A DNA stretch of 59,404 nucleotides from positions 1-59,404 of the forward strand of contig MESL01000040.1 of assembly GCA_001770955.1 (NCBI GenBank), given 5' to 3'. Shown piece after piece: positions 46,368 through 56,474 of the stretch. The translations under genes and the position numbers were made by a program. Within the stretch, counting starts at the first letter, position 1; each line of letters begins with the position of its first letter. The notes below the pieces were generated by a model. That model had not been told where the DNA came from. It was given only the letters and a program-made list of their open reading frames with translations, and searched no databases. This DNA comes from Burkholderiales bacterium RIFCSPLOWO2_12_FULL_65_40. Its GTDB lineage: Bacteria; Pseudomonadota; Gammaproteobacteria; Burkholderiales; Burkholderiaceae_C.

Positions 46368-48398
46368 ATGTTCACCACGGCCTTTCTCGACCTGCCTCCG
46401 CTCAACGCCGCCGCAGGCGATGTGCAACTGCCCGGCTCCAAGAGCATTTCCAACCGCGTGTTGCTGCTGGCCGCGCTAAGCAACGGCACCACCACGGTGC
46501 ACGACCTGCTGGCCTCCGACGACACCCGCGTCATGCTCGACGCCCTGCGCCAGCTCGGCTGCGGCGTAGAAGAAGAAGGAGCCCAGGTGCGTATCACCGG
46601 TCTGGGCGGGCGCACGCCCCAATCGCCCGCGAAGCTGTTTCTCGGCAATGCCGGCACGGCCATGCGCCCGCTCACGGCAGCGCTGGCCCTGCTGGGCGGC
46701 GAATTCGAACTCAGCGGCATCGCACGCATGCACGAGCGCCCTATCGGCGACCTGGTCGATGCCCTGCGCCAGCTCGGCTGCCAGATCGACTACCTCGGCA
46801 ATGACGGATACCCGCCACTGCGCATCGCCCACGCGGCAGGCGTGCCCGCGCTCTCTCTCGCCGCGCCCATCCGCGTGCGCGGCGACGTCTCCAGCCAGTT
46901 CCTCACCGCCCTGCTCATGGCCCTGCCGCTGGCGGCCACGCGACAGGACGTGGTCATCGAGGTGGTGGGCGAACTGATCTCCAAGCCCTACATCCACATC
47001 ACGCTGCAGCTGCTCGAACGCTTCGGCATCCGCGTGGCGCACGAAAACTGGCAGCGCTTCACTATTCCGGCTGATAGCCGCTACCAGTCGCCCGGCCACA
47101 TCCATGTCGAGGCCGACGCCTCTTCTGCTAGCTATTTCATAGCGCTTGGCGCAATCGCTCCGAGCCCTGCCGGTCCAAATGGCATCAAGATCCTGGGCGT
47201 GGGGCTGGATTCGATCCAGGGCGACATCCGCTTCGTCGAAGCTGCGCGCGCCATGGGCGCCCAGATTACCGGGGGCCCCAACTGGCTGCAGATCGAACGC
47301 GGTGCCTGGCCCCTGAAGGCCATCGACCTGGACTGCAACCACATTCCAGACGCCGCCATGACGCTGGCCGTGATGGCGCTCTACGCTCAGGGCACGACCC
47401 GGCTGCGCAACATCGCGAGCTGGCGCGTCAAGGAAACCGACCGCATCGCCGCCATGGCCACCGAACTGCGCAAGCTCGGTGCCACCGTGGAAGAAGGCGC
47501 GGACTTCATCGCCGTGACGCCGCCCGCCGCCGTGGACGCGTGGAAGGCAGCGAGCATCCACACCTACGACGACCACCGCGTCGCCATGTGCTTCTCGCTC
47601 GCAGCCTTCAATCCGGCAGGCCTGCCGGTGCGCATCGAAGATCCCCAATGCGTCGCCAAGACCTTCCCCGATTACTTCGAGGCCCTGTTCTCGGTCGCGC
47701 AAACAGCACCTGAGCGCATCCCCGTGCTCTGCATCGACGGCCCCACCGCCTCGGGCAAGGGCACCGTGGCCGCGCTGGTGGCCCAGCGCCTGGGCTACGC
47801 CTTCCTCGACTCGGGGGCGATGTACCGCATCACGGCCCTGGCCGCCACGCGCGCGGACCTGGCCATCGAAATGGAACACGAACAACGCATCGCCGACCTG
47901 GCCCGCCAGCTCCCGGTGCGCTTCGAGGGCGGCAGGATCTGGCTCGGCAGCGATGACGTGACCGAAGCCATCCGCACCGAAGAGGCCGGCATGAACGCCT
48001 CGCGCGTCTCCGCGCTGCCCGCCGTGCGCCAGGCGCTCGTGGACCTGCAACATAGCTTTCGTCGCCTGCCCGGCCTGGTGGCCGACGGCCGCGACATGGG
48101 CACGGTGATCTTCCCCGGCGCCCCGCTCAAGGTCTACCTGACGGCCAGCGCCGCCTGCCGGGCCGAGCGGCGTTACAAGCAGTTGATTTCAAAGGGATTA
48201 ACGGCTAGAATCGACGACCTTCGCGCAGACCTTGAGGCGCGCGACGCACGGGACATGTCCCGCAGCGTTGCCCCCTTGAAGCCCGCGCAGGACGCTCTGG
48301 TGCTGGACAGCTCCGAACTCACGGTCGAACAGGCCGTCAGCCAGGTGCTCGACTGGTGGCAGGAGCGGCAGCCCTTCACGCCCGGCGCGCAGGGCTGA
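46368..48398 (+). CDS. aroA-cmk: EPSP synthase fused to cytidylate kinase
   Basis: 676 residues. Residues 1-445 are 3-phosphoshikimate 1-carboxyvinyltransferase: [50 protein letters not shown]. Residues about 450-670 are CMP kinase: [21 protein letters not shown] (P-loop) and [22 protein letters not shown] are seen in part. The first makes EPSP in the shikimate pathway and the second phosphorylates CMP and dCMP. Both are near normal length, so this is a true fusion, seen in related Burkholderiales. It sits before rpsA, where a separate cmk normally lies. A segment at 47128-47153 has unusual codons. Confidence 0.95.
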   Translation: MFTTAFLDLPPLNAAAGDVQLPGSKSISNRVLLLAALSNGTTTVHDLLASDDTRVMLDALRQLGCGVEEEGAQVRITGLGGRTPQSPAKLFLGNAGTAMRPLTAALALLGGEFELSGIARMHERPIGDLVDALRQLGCQIDYLGNDGYPPLRIAHAAGVPALSLAAPIRVRGDVSSQFLTALLMALPLAATRQDVVIEVVGELISKPYIHITLQLLERFGIRVAHENWQRFTIPADSRYQSPGHIHVEADASSASYFIALGAIAPSPAGPNGIKILGVGLDSIQGDIRFVEAARAMGAQITGGPNWLQIERGAWPLKAIDLDCNHIPDAAMTLAVMALYAQGTTRLRNIASWRVKETDRIAAMATELRKLGATVEEGADFIAVTPPAAVDAWKAASIHTYDDHRVAMCFSLAAFNPAGLPVRIEDPQCVAKTFPDYFEALFSVAQTAPERIPVLCIDGPTASGKGTVAALVAQRLGYAFLDSGAMYRITALAATRADLAIEMEHEQRIADLARQLPVRFEGGRIWLGSDDVTEAIRTEEAGMNASRVSALPAVRQALVDLQHSFRRLPGLVADGRDMGTVIFPGAPLKVYLTASAACRAERRYKQLISKGLTARIDDLRADLEARDARDMSRSVAPLKPAQDALVLDSSELTVEQAVSQVLDWWQERQPFTPGAQG

Positions 48399-48555
48399 TA
48401 CCGGGCCCACACCGCCCCTTTCGCGCGCCAGCGCACAGGCGGTGTGGTTCTTTTCAACCAAACCGCGGCTATCCGCCGCACTGCAAACCACCACGGGCAG
48501 CCTTTGAAACTGCGGCAATCGTGTCGCCGTAAACCTGCTTGTGGCAAGGAAATAC

Positions 48556-50241
48556 ATGTCTGAATCTTTTGCCGCCCTTTTTGAAGAATCCCTGCAACGC
48601 ACCGAAATGCGCCCGGGCGAAGTCATCACCGCCGAAGTCGTGCGCGTGGAACACAACTTCGTCGTGGTCAACGCCGGCCTCAAGTCCGAAGCCTACGTGC
48701 CGCTGGAAGAATTCAAGAACGACAAGGGCGAAGTCGAAGTCCAGGTGGGTGACTTCGTATCGGTGGCCATCGGCTCCATCGAAAACGGTTACGGCGACAC
48801 CATCCTGTCGCGTGACACCGCTAAGCGCCTGGCTTCGTGGATGAGCCTGGAAAAGGCCCTGGAATCCGGCGAATTCGTCACCGGCACCACCAGCGGCAAG
48901 GTCAAGGGCGGCCTGACCGTGCTGGTCAACGGCATCCGCGCATTCCTGCCCGGCTCGCTGATCGATACGCGTCCGATCAAGGATCTGACGCCGTACGAAA
49001 ACAAGACCATGGAATTCAAGGTCATCAAGCTGGACCGCAAGCGCAACAACGTGGTGCTGAGCCGCCGCGCCGTGGTCGAAGCCTCGATGGGCGAAGAGCG
49101 CGCCAAGCTGATGGAAACCCTGAAAGAAGGCTCCATCGTCCAGGGCGTGGTCAAGAACATCACCGAATACGGTGCGTTCGTGGATCTGGGTGGCATCGAC
49201 GGCCTGCTGCATATCACCGACATGGCATGGCGCCGTGTCCGCCACCCGAGCGAAGTCGTTCAGGCCGGCCAGGAAATCACCGCCAAGATCCTCAAGTTCG
49301 ACACCGAGAAGAACCGTGTCTCGCTGGGCCTCAAGCAGATGGGTGATGACCCCTGGATGGGCGTTTCGCGTCGCTATCCCCAGAGCACCCGCCTGTTCGG
49401 CAAGATCACGAACATTGCCGACTACGGCGCGTTCGTCGAACTCGAACCCGGCATCGAAGGCTTGGTGCACGTTTCCGAAATGGACTGGACCAACAAGAAC
49501 ATCGCTCCCGCCAAGCTGGTTTCGCTGGGCGACGAAGTCGAAGTCATGGTCCTGGAAATCGACGAAGACAAGCGCCGCATCAGCCTGGGCATGAAGCAGT
49601 GCAAGGCCAACCCCTGGCAGGAATTCGCGCAGAACACCAAGCGCGGCGACCGCGTCAAGGGCCCGATCAAGTCGATCACCGACTTCGGCGTGTTCGTGGG
49701 TCTGGCTGCCGGCATCGACGGCCTGGTGCACCTGTCCGACCTGTCCTGGAATGAAACCGGCGAAGCCGCCGTGCGCAACTACAAGAAGGGCCAGGAAGTC
49801 GAAGCCATCGTGCTGGCCGTGGACGTGGACCGTGAGCGCATCTCCCTGGGCATCAAGCAGCTCGACGGCGACCCGTTCACCACCTTCGTGACCGTGAACG
49901 ACAAGGGCCAGACGGTGACCGGCAAGGTCAAGACCGTGGACGCCCGTGGCGCCGAAATCGATCTGGGCGACGACATCATCGGTTACCTGCGTGCTTCGGA
50001 AATCTCCCGCGACCGCGTGGAAGATGCCCGCAACGTGCTCAAGGAAGGCGACGAAGTCACGGCCGTGGTGGTCAACGTGGATCGCAAGACCCGCAACATC
50101 CAGCTGTCGATCAAGCAAAAGGACATGGCCGACGAACAAGGCGCCATGGCCAACCTAAGCCAGCAATCAAGCCGCGAAAGCGCCGGTACGACCAGCCTGG
50201 GCGCCCTGCTGCGCGCCAAGCTGGACAACTCCGAGAAGTAA
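48556..50241 (+). CDS. rpsA: 30S ribosomal protein S1
   Basis: 561 residues with six S1 RNA-binding repeats (for example [62 protein letters not shown]). It helps 30S subunits bind mRNA. The ATG at 48556 ([14 protein letters not shown]) is preceded by AAGGA; the frame's upstream GTG is not the start. A GC-rich terminator-like hairpin follows before ihfB. Confidence 0.97.
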   Translation: MSESFAALFEESLQRTEMRPGEVITAEVVRVEHNFVVVNAGLKSEAYVPLEEFKNDKGEVEVQVGDFVSVAIGSIENGYGDTILSRDTAKRLASWMSLEKALESGEFVTGTTSGKVKGGLTVLVNGIRAFLPGSLIDTRPIKDLTPYENKTMEFKVIKLDRKRNNVVLSRRAVVEASMGEERAKLMETLKEGSIVQGVVKNITEYGAFVDLGGIDGLLHITDMAWRRVRHPSEVVQAGQEITAKILKFDTEKNRVSLGLKQMGDDPWMGVSRRYPQSTRLFGKITNIADYGAFVELEPGIEGLVHVSEMDWTNKNIAPAKLVSLGDEVEVMVLEIDEDKRRISLGMKQCKANPWQEFAQNTKRGDRVKGPIKSITDFGVFVGLAAGIDGLVHLSDLSWNETGEAAVRNYKKGQEVEAIVLAVDVDRERISLGIKQLDGDPFTTFVTVNDKGQTVTGKVKTVDARGAEIDLGDDIIGYLRASEISRDRVEDARNVLKEGDEVTAVVVNVDRKTRNIQLSIKQKDMADEQGAMANLSQQSSRESAGTTSLGALLRAKLDNSEK

Positions 50242-50265
50242 GCTCCTCGCGCGTTGGATGACACT

Positions 50266-50304
50266 GGCCGGGTGGGTGCGCAATGCGCCCACCCGGCCAT
50301 TTTC
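50266..50304 (+). terminator. Terminator-like hairpin after rpsA
   Basis: GGCCGGGTGGG / CCCACCCGGCC with a loop of about 11 bases, followed by ATTTTCC. The short T-run may allow some read-through into ihfB. Confidence 0.7.
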
Positions 50305-50324
50305 CTGAAGCAGACTATCCAGTT

Positions 50325-50630
50325 ATGACCCGATCAGACCTCGTTGAAGAACTTGCTGCGCGATTCAGTCAGCTCACGCACCGTGATGCCGAGTTCGCCG
50401 TCAAGACCCTTCTGGATGCCGTGGGCGAAGCCCTGGTGCGTGGCCACCGCATCGAGGTGCGCGGCTTTGGCAGCTTCTCGGTCAACCACCGTCCCCCACG
50501 CATGGGCCGCAACCCGCGCAGCGGCGAAGCAGTGGCCATTCCCTCCAAGCGGGTGCCTCATTTCAAGCCGGGCAAGGCTTTGCGTGAAGCAGTGGACCAG
50601 CGCACGGCAGAAATGGAAGACAAAGGCTAA
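50325..50630 (+). CDS. ihfB: Integration host factor subunit beta
   Basis: 101 residues. [14 protein letters not shown], then [24 protein letters not shown] with the DNA-intercalating proline arm (RNPRSGE) and [11 protein letters not shown] identify IHF-beta. It bends DNA as a heterodimer with IHF-alpha. The position after rpsA is conserved in proteobacteria. The ATG at 50325 is chosen over an upstream frame extension that overlaps the hairpin. Confidence 0.96.
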   Translation: MTRSDLVEELAARFSQLTHRDAEFAVKTLLDAVGEALVRGHRIEVRGFGSFSVNHRPPRMGRNPRSGEAVAIPSKRVPHFKPGKALREAVDQRTAEMEDKG

Positions 50631-50633
50631 GAT

Positions 50634-50663
50634 TGCTATATATTCAATAGCATTCAGCGCTTC
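50634..50663 (+). repeat. Interspersed repeat unit after ihfB
   Basis: TTGCTATATATTCAATAGCA, then TTCAGCGCTTCAAG. The second half of the unit is lost or replaced by the terminator that follows. Confidence 0.55.
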
Positions 50664-50689
50664 AAGGACGGTCAGAACCGTCCTTTTTT
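50664..50689 (+). terminator. Rho-independent terminator after ihfB
   Basis: AAGGACGGT / ACCGTCC with a CAGA loop, followed by TTTTTT. Confidence 0.88.
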
Positions 50690-50759
50690 CTATATTTTCC
50701 TGTACCCGTCGGCTCTGTGGCCGGTGGCTCTTAGAATCTCTCCACCACTGGGGAGACAC

Positions 50760-51068
50760 ATGAAATACCTCCTGTGGCTGCTCAAGGCAGCCATTTTTTT
50801 TACCCTCTTTGCCTTTGCGCTGAACAACCAGCAAGACGTCACCGTGCACTTCTTCTTTGGCACGCAATGGCGCGCACCGCTGGTTCTGGTGGTGTTGACT
50901 GCTTTCGCTGCGGGTCTGGTGACCGGTGTGCTGGGCATGGTGCCGCGCTGGTGGAAACACCGCGCTGCAGCACGCACTGCACAGCAACAAATCCACACAT
51001 TGACCTCCACTTCACCCATCAGCGCATCGGCCCCCAGCCCTGAAGACGCCCCACCCCATGGAATCTGA
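50760..51068 (+). CDS. lapA: LapA-family membrane protein (DUF1049)
   Basis: 102 residues with two membrane segments: LLWLLKAAIFFTLFAFAL and LVLVVLTAFAAGLVTGVLG. NNQQDVTVHFFFG between them is the family signature. It works with LapB in controlling lipopolysaccharide synthesis at the inner membrane. The ATG at 50760 follows GGGGAGA. It overlaps lapB by 11 bp. Confidence 0.9.
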   Translation: MKYLLWLLKAAIFFTLFAFALNNQQDVTVHFFFGTQWRAPLVLVVLTAFAAGLVTGVLGMVPRWWKHRAAARTAQQQIHTLTSTSPISASAPSPEDAPPHGI

Positions 51069-52215
51069 TTTCGTCTGGCTGCTGCTCGGCCTGCCGCTGG
51101 CCTTCGTGCTGGGATGGGGCGCATCGCGCATCGACCTGCGCCAGTTGCGCGCAGAAAATCGCAGCGTGCCCAAGGCCTATTTCAAGGGCCTGAATTTCCT
51201 GCTCAATGAGCAGCAGGATCAGGCCATAGACGCCTTCATCGAAGCGGTGCAAAACGATCCGGATACATCGGAGCTGCACTTCGCGCTGGGGAACCTGTTT
51301 CGTCGGCGTGGAGAGTACGACCGGGCCGTTCGGGTGCACGAGCACCTGCTCTCGCGCGGCGATCTGGTCAAGAAAGACCGCGAACGCGCACAGCACGCGC
51401 TGGCCCTGGACTTCCTCAAGGCCGGGCTGCTGGATCGGGCCGAGGACGCCCTAGCCAAGCTGGAGGGAACCCCCTTCGAGGGCCAGGCCCGGCTGGCATT
51501 GCTGGCCATTTACGAGCGCTCACGGGACTGGCCACGCGCCGCCGCCATCGCACTCAAAATGCACCACGCCGGTCAAGGTGACTTCAGTACCCGGCAAGCC
51601 CATTATCTGTGCGAGCAGGCACAGGAGCGGGTTGCAGGCAATGACCTGGAGGAGGCTCGCACGCTGCTTGAAAAGGCCCATGCCAGCGCCCCCCAAGCAC
51701 CCCGCCCTCACATTGATTTGGCGCGCCTGTATCAGCGCATGGGCCAGCCCCGCGCTGCCCTCTCAACCCTTCAGACGATGATTGCCGAAGCACCTGCCGC
51801 GCTCCCTCTGGCGGCAGCCCTGCTGGTCGAGGTGGCTGAAACCAGCGGACAGACAGATCAGGTCCTGCAGGGTCTGCAACAACACTATGCAGCGGCCCCT
51901 TCGCTCGACGTGCTTGATGCCATCGTGGCACTGACCGAGAAGGCTGGCCAGGCCACATCCCCCGGACGCCTGTGGTATCTGCGCCACCTGGATACCGAGC
52001 CTTCGCTGGTGGCGGCCGCCAAATGGATGGCAGGTGAGCGCCTCGAGCATGAGCAATACCATCCGCAGGTACAACGCGCCCTGGACCATGCCACCCAGCC
52101 TCTGACGCGCTACCGCTGCGCCGCCTGTGGTTTCGAAGCCCGTCAGCACTTCTGGCAATGCCCGGGCTGCCAGACCTGGGACAGCTATCCGGCGCGGCGC
52201 GTTGAAGAACTGTGA
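51058..52215 (+). CDS. lapB: Lipopolysaccharide assembly protein B (TPR and rubredoxin-like)
   Basis: 385 residues. An N-terminal membrane anchor (FVWLLLGLPLAFVLGWGAS) is followed by TPR repeats (YFKGLNFLLNEQQDQAIDAF, LHFALGNLFRRRGEYDRAV, RPHIDLARLYQRMG). The C-terminal zinc rubredoxin-like domain is YRCAACGFEARQHFWQCPGC. These match YciM/LapB, an adaptor that promotes FtsH degradation of LpxC. Its gene overlaps lapA. The four cysteines are intact. Confidence 0.94.
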   Translation: MESDFVWLLLGLPLAFVLGWGASRIDLRQLRAENRSVPKAYFKGLNFLLNEQQDQAIDAFIEAVQNDPDTSELHFALGNLFRRRGEYDRAVRVHEHLLSRGDLVKKDRERAQHALALDFLKAGLLDRAEDALAKLEGTPFEGQARLALLAIYERSRDWPRAAAIALKMHHAGQGDFSTRQAHYLCEQAQERVAGNDLEEARTLLEKAHASAPQAPRPHIDLARLYQRMGQPRAALSTLQTMIAEAPAALPLAAALLVEVAETSGQTDQVLQGLQQHYAAAPSLDVLDAIVALTEKAGQATSPGRLWYLRHLDTEPSLVAAAKWMAGERLEHEQYHPQVQRALDHATQPLTRYRCAACGFEARQHFWQCPGCQTWDSYPARRVEEL

Positions 52216-52300
52216 CTCTTGCCGCCCGCTCGGTACGACCGCTATGATCCTCTGCGCGGCCGTACCGCGCCGCTTCATTCCCAACCAGGAGTAGCTGTCC

Positions 52301-52654
52301 ATGCTGAAAAAAATTCTGATGTTCGTCGCCATGCTCTATGCAGCCGCCTCGTTCGCGGCCGTCGATGTCAACAAAGCCTCTGCTGCTGAACTAGACGGCA
52401 TCAAGGGTATTGGCCCTGCCATATCGGAAAAAATCATCCTGGAGCGCAAGAAGGGCAATTTCAAGGACTGGAATGACTTCATCGGCCGAGTCAGCGGAGT
52501 GGGCGAAGCCACAGCCGCCAAGTTTTCTGCCGAGGGGCTGACCGTCAATGGCAGCACCTACGCCCCACCAGCCACCAAAAAGACCAGTGATAAGAAGCCG
52601 GCAGCGGAGACCAAGTCCGCCAAAGACGAGAAAACCGTCAATCCCAAAAAATAG
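52301..52654 (+). CDS. ComEA-like helix-hairpin-helix protein
   Basis: 117 residues. A signal peptide (KILMFVAMLYAAASFA) is followed by the HhH DNA-binding motif VDVNKASAAELDGIKGIGPAISEKI and GRVSGVGEATAAKF. The lysine-rich tail (TKKTSDKKPAAETKSAKDEK) is probably disordered. Such periplasmic proteins bind incoming DNA during natural transformation. AGGAG precedes the start. A terminator follows. Uptake of DNA would be relevant to an integron host, though that link is only inference. Confidence 0.9.
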   Translation: MLKKILMFVAMLYAAASFAAVDVNKASAAELDGIKGIGPAISEKIILERKKGNFKDWNDFIGRVSGVGEATAAKFSAEGLTVNGSTYAPPATKKTSDKKPAAETKSAKDEKTVNPKK

Positions 52655-52674
52655 CTCTGTTGCATCCATCAACC

Positions 52675-52698
52675 AACCCGCCTTGGCGGGTTTTGTCT
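52675..52698 (+). terminator. Rho-independent terminator after comEA-like gene
   Basis: AACCCGCC / GGCGGGTT with a TT loop and TTTTGT. Confidence 0.82.
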
Positions 52699-52803
52699 TT
52701 GAATGGGCATGCTCCGAGGAGCCCAGCCCGGCCAGTACGCAGTGCTCTTCCCCGGTAACCATTGCCCGGAGGAACATGCTCCCTTTGCTGTTACCCTGAA
52801 ACG

Positions 52804-53559
52804 ATGCCCGCACACCTGCCCTGGCTGGACGCTGACGATCCGTTTCCCCCGGTCTCTCTGGCCTGGGGCCCGGAAACACCCGCGCCCGGCTTGCTGGCTG
52901 CGGGCGGCCAACTGGATGTGGCACACCTGACGGCGGCATACCACCGGGGCATCTTCCCCTGGTTCAGCGCAGGGCAACCCATCTTGTGGTGGTCTCCCGA
53001 CCCTCGCATGGTGCTCGAACCGTCCTCGTTCCGCCTGCATCGTTCTCTGCGCAAGACCCTACAGAAATTTCGCTGTACCCCCGGCTGTGAAATCCGGATA
53101 GATCACGATTTCCATGCCGTGATTTCCGCATGCTCGAGCAAAGCCCGCAAGGGCCAGGACGGGACGTGGATCGTGCCAGAAATGGTGTCTGCGTACCAAG
53201 CCCTTCACGACGCGGGTCACGCTCACAGCATCGAAACCTGGGTGGATGACCACCTGGTCGGCGGGCTTTACTGCATCGGCCTGGGACACGCGGTTTTTGG
53301 AGAGTCCATGTTCGCGCACCAGCCGGATGCGTCAAAAATTGCACTGGCGGCCCTCGTGTGCCTGTGCAGGAAGCAAGGCGTAGAACTCATCGATTGCCAG
53401 CAAAACACCCACCATCTGGCCTCTCTGGGGGCGCACGAAATCAGTCGCGACCGGTTCCTGCAGCACATGGGCGAGGCTGCCGGGCAGCATGATCTGCGCT
53501 GGTCATTCGATCCCGTATACTGGAATGAGCTTCTGCCTCCTTCCGTGCTGCCGGCATGA
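52804..53559 (+). CDS. aat: Leucyl/phenylalanyl-tRNA-protein transferase
   Basis: 251 residues. The family segments [25 protein letters not shown] are present in two pieces, with [21 protein letters not shown] and [18 protein letters not shown]. It adds Leu or Phe to N-terminal Lys or Arg, marking proteins for ClpAP (N-degron pathway). The ATG at 52804 is selected from family length. It overlaps the next gene by four bases. Confidence 0.95.
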   Translation: MPAHLPWLDADDPFPPVSLAWGPETPAPGLLAAGGQLDVAHLTAAYHRGIFPWFSAGQPILWWSPDPRMVLEPSSFRLHRSLRKTLQKFRCTPGCEIRIDHDFHAVISACSSKARKGQDGTWIVPEMVSAYQALHDAGHAHSIETWVDDHLVGGLYCIGLGHAVFGESMFAHQPDASKIALAALVCLCRKQGVELIDCQQNTHHLASLGAHEISRDRFLQHMGEAAGQHDLRWSFDPVYWNELLPPSVLPA

Positions 53560-54305
53560 CGCAACTTAACGATCTCCCGTTCCAGACGCTGCAGTTTTAC
53601 GCCACGGCTCCCTATCCCTGCAGTTATCTGCCAGACCGCCTGGCACGCTCGCAGGTGGCCACGCCCAGCCATCTGGTGCACAACGACACATACTCCCGGC
53701 TGGTGGCCCAGGGGTTCCGGCGCAGCGGAATGTTCACCTACCGCCCCTACTGCGACGGCTGCCGTGCATGCACAGCACTCAGGGTTCTGGTCAACGAATT
53801 CAAGCCAGATCGCAGTCAGAGGCGTGCCGACACGCGCCATGCCAGACTGCAAGCCCGAGTGCTGCGCCCCCGGTTCGTGCCTGAGCACTATCAGCTTTAC
53901 CTTCGCTACCAAAACGGCCGCCATGCGGGTGGCGGCATGGATCACGACAGCATCGATCAATACACCCAGTTTCTGCTGCAAAGCCGGGTGAATTCGCGTC
54001 TGGTCGAGTTTCGCGAGCCCGATGTGGACGGGAGAACCGGTGAACTGCGCATGGTTTCCATCATGGACGTGCTCGATGATGGTCTGTCCGCGGTCTATAC
54101 CTTCTACGAACCTGATGCTCGCAGCAGCTACGGCACCTACAACATTCTTTGGCAGATCGCACAAGCCCGCGAACTGGGCCTGCCTTATATCTATTTAGGC
54201 TACTGGATCAACGCCAGTCCGAAAATGAGCTACAAGGCCCGGTTTCTGCCCCATGAAGTGCTGCAGGATGAACATTGGCACAGGGTCGAACCCGCAGGCC
54301 GATGA
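53556..54305 (+). CDS. bpt: Aspartate/glutamate leucyltransferase
   Basis: 249 residues. [38 protein letters not shown] (cysteine cluster) and [28 protein letters not shown] match the bacterial arginyltransferase-like family that adds leucine to N-terminal Asp or Glu. Overlap with aat (ATGA) gives a two-gene N-degron operon. The usual length is about 245. Confidence 0.95.
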   Translation: MTQLNDLPFQTLQFYATAPYPCSYLPDRLARSQVATPSHLVHNDTYSRLVAQGFRRSGMFTYRPYCDGCRACTALRVLVNEFKPDRSQRRADTRHARLQARVLRPRFVPEHYQLYLRYQNGRHAGGGMDHDSIDQYTQFLLQSRVNSRLVEFREPDVDGRTGELRMVSIMDVLDDGLSAVYTFYEPDARSSYGTYNILWQIAQARELGLPYIYLGYWINASPKMSYKARFLPHEVLQDEHWHRVEPAGR

Positions 54306-54362
54306 GGATATGCATTTTCATTTCACCAGATAAAATGTAATTTCCAATGCAGGCCTGCTTCC

Positions 54363-55184
54363 ATGAAAAAAAACGACCCCGATCTCCCCGCCAAGCCCAG
54401 CGTCCAAGTGATCGAACGCATGTTCGCCCTGATCGAGGTTCTGGCGTCCCGTGAAGAAGCCATCTCTCTCAAGGAAATCAGCGAACGGACAGGGTTGCAC
54501 CCCTCCACAACCCATCGCATTCTGAACGACCTGACCATCGGCCGTTTTGTGGATCGACCCGAATCTGGCAGCTACCGCCTGGGAATGCGCCTGCTGGAGC
54601 TGGGCAATCTGGTCAAAGGTCGGCTGAGCGTACGCGATGCCGCGCTGCTTCCGATGCGTGAACTGCACCGGCTGATCCAGCAGCCCGTCAACCTCAGCAT
54701 GCGCCAGGGTGACGAAATCATCTATGTGGAACGCGCCTACAGCGAGCGATCCGGTATGCAGGTGGTGCGTGCCATCGGTGGCCGGGCCCCGTTGCATCTG
54801 ACCTCGACTGGCAAGCTCTTTCTTGCTGCCGACGATCCTCAACGGGTGCGCGCCTATGCCACGCGGACGGGACTCGCAGGGCATACACGCAATAGCATCA
54901 CGCAGCTGCCTGCACTTGAACGGGAGTTGGCCAAGGCACGCGCCTCGGGTGTTGCCCGGGACAACGAAGAGCTGGAGCTCGGCGTGCGCTGTATCGCTGC
55001 CGGCGTGTTTGACGACCAGGGACGCCTGGTGGCAGGCCTCTCCATCTCGGCACCTGCGGATCGTCTGGATGAAAGCTGGCTGCCCAAGCTGCAGTCCACC
55101 GCCCATGAAATCTCTGCCGCACTTGGCTACAAGGCAACGCCTGAGGGAACACCACGCGGCGCACTGTCATTGCCTGTGCGCTGA
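54363..55184 (+). CDS. IclR-family transcriptional regulator
   Basis: 273 residues. The N-terminal helix-turn-helix is at about residues 15-80 (ISLKEISERTGLHPSTTHRILNDL). The effector domain has the usual GGRAPLHLTSTGKLFL and LELGVRCIAAGVFDDQGRLVAGLSISAP. The ligand and targets are unknown. Upstream, TGCATTTT (54311-54318) and AAAATGTA (54332-54339) form an inverted repeat that could be its operator. It is followed by a convergent peptidase gene. Confidence 0.93.
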   Translation: MKKNDPDLPAKPSVQVIERMFALIEVLASREEAISLKEISERTGLHPSTTHRILNDLTIGRFVDRPESGSYRLGMRLLELGNLVKGRLSVRDAALLPMRELHRLIQQPVNLSMRQGDEIIYVERAYSERSGMQVVRAIGGRAPLHLTSTGKLFLAADDPQRVRAYATRTGLAGHTRNSITQLPALERELAKARASGVARDNEELELGVRCIAAGVFDDQGRLVAGLSISAPADRLDESWLPKLQSTAHEISAALGYKATPEGTPRGALSLPVR

Positions 55185-55259
55185 CCGGCTGGCGGCTCCC
55201 CCTGGTTCAGGGGGAGCCAGCCAATGCTTTTGTGAGGCGACGGCGCGCCGCAGGGGGAT

Positions 55260-56324
55260 TCAGCCCTTGGTCACCTGAGCAGCAGGCACCTGGGAATGCG
55301 GTCCAGTCATGGACTCGACCCAGTTCCGGACCCGTACCGCATCCCCGATCCGGCTGAGTTTCCCGGCAGAATCGAGAAAAACCATGATGAGCTTGCGACC
55401 CGATATCTGGGTTTGCATGACCAGACAGCGACCCGCTTCGGAGATATACCCGGTTTTTTGCAGGCCGATATCCCACGAAGGGTTTTTCACCAGCAAGTTG
55501 GTGTTGTTGTACTGCAGCGTCTTCTTTCCGACCGACACCTCGTACCCCGGGGAGGTAGAAAACTCGCGCAGCACCGGGTCGCTGTGAGTCACATTGACGA
55601 GAACGGCCAGGTCGCGGGCGCTGGACTGATTCTGGCTTGAAAGCCCTGTGGGCTCCACATACCGCGTATCGGTCATGCCCATCAGGCGCGCCTTGATATT
55701 CATTTGTGCCACGAAAGTCTGAAGTCCGCCCGGATAGGTACGCCCGAGCGCATGGGCGGCCCGGTTCTCGCTGGACATCAGTGCCAGGTGAAGCATCTCG
55801 CGCCGACTCAACGTGGTACCCACCCTCAGGCGGGAACTGCTGCCTTTTTCCGTATCAACGTCTTCTTCCGTGATGGTGATCGCCTCGTCCATGGGCAACC
55901 CAGACTGACTGATGATCAACCCCGTCATGAGTTTGGTCAGCGACGCAATCGGCAGAACCGCGTGATCGTTCTTGCTCAGAAGAACTTCCTGTGTGTCCTG
56001 ATCCACCACCAAAGCAACGCTGGACTGCAAATCCAGCGGGTCGGTCAGGTCGTGCAGACCTGCCAGTTTTCCAAACGAAGGGCGCGGCGCTGCCATGCGG
56101 ACGGGGGTCCGAGCTGAAGTGGCTACCACACGCCGGGGCTGGGCGCGCAAGACCACTTTTTTCCGGGGAGCCACCGATGACTTGGCGACTGGGCGTTTGC
56201 CCACCACATGCTGTTTTTTATCCGGACTGGATTTGCGCTGCGCGGCATGGGCACCCGGCGCAGCAAGCGCAACGCCCAACACCGCAAAAGCACACAACCT
56301 GAGCATGGAACGCAGTGCAGTCAT
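55260..56324 (-). CDS. pbpG: D-Ala-D-Ala endopeptidase/carboxypeptidase (PbpG-like)
   Basis: 354 residues with a signal peptide (LCAFAVLGVALAAPGAHA) and a basic linker rich in Lys/Arg/Val. The serine hydrolase motifs of low-molecular-mass penicillin-binding proteins are intact: SxxK in PIASLTKLMTG, SxN in MSSENRAAHALG and KTG in LQKTGYI. It trims or opens peptidoglycan cross-links in the periplasm. The ATG at 56324 is preferred to an upstream TTG. PbpG (endopeptidase) fits better than DacA because there is no C-terminal amphipathic anchor domain. Confidence 0.9.
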   Translation of the reverse strand: MTALRSMLRLCAFAVLGVALAAPGAHAAQRKSSPDKKQHVVGKRPVAKSSVAPRKKVVLRAQPRRVVATSARTPVRMAAPRPSFGKLAGLHDLTDPLDLQSSVALVVDQDTQEVLLSKNDHAVLPIASLTKLMTGLIISQSGLPMDEAITITEEDVDTEKGSSSRLRVGTTLSRREMLHLALMSSENRAAHALGRTYPGGLQTFVAQMNIKARLMGMTDTRYVEPTGLSSQNQSSARDLAVLVNVTHSDPVLREFSTSPGYEVSVGKKTLQYNNTNLLVKNPSWDIGLQKTGYISEAGRCLVMQTQISGRKLIMVFLDSAGKLSRIGDAVRVRNWVESMTGPHSQVPAAQVTKG

Positions 56325-56387
56325 GGATCGATGTGAAATCAAGGCTCATCTCCAAGCAGCAACAATTGTGTCACAGTGTAGTCCCAT

Positions 56388-56420
56388 AAAAAAAAACGCG
56401 CAAGATCAAGACCTTGCGCG
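56388..56420 (-). terminator. Rho-independent terminator of leuA
   Basis: On the minus strand CGCGCAAG / CTTGCGCG with an 8-base loop, followed by nine T. Confidence 0.9.
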
Positions 56421-56474
56421 GCATTTTGAAGAAACAGGACGAGATAAAAAATGGCTCGCCCCGTGTAGTCGGCT

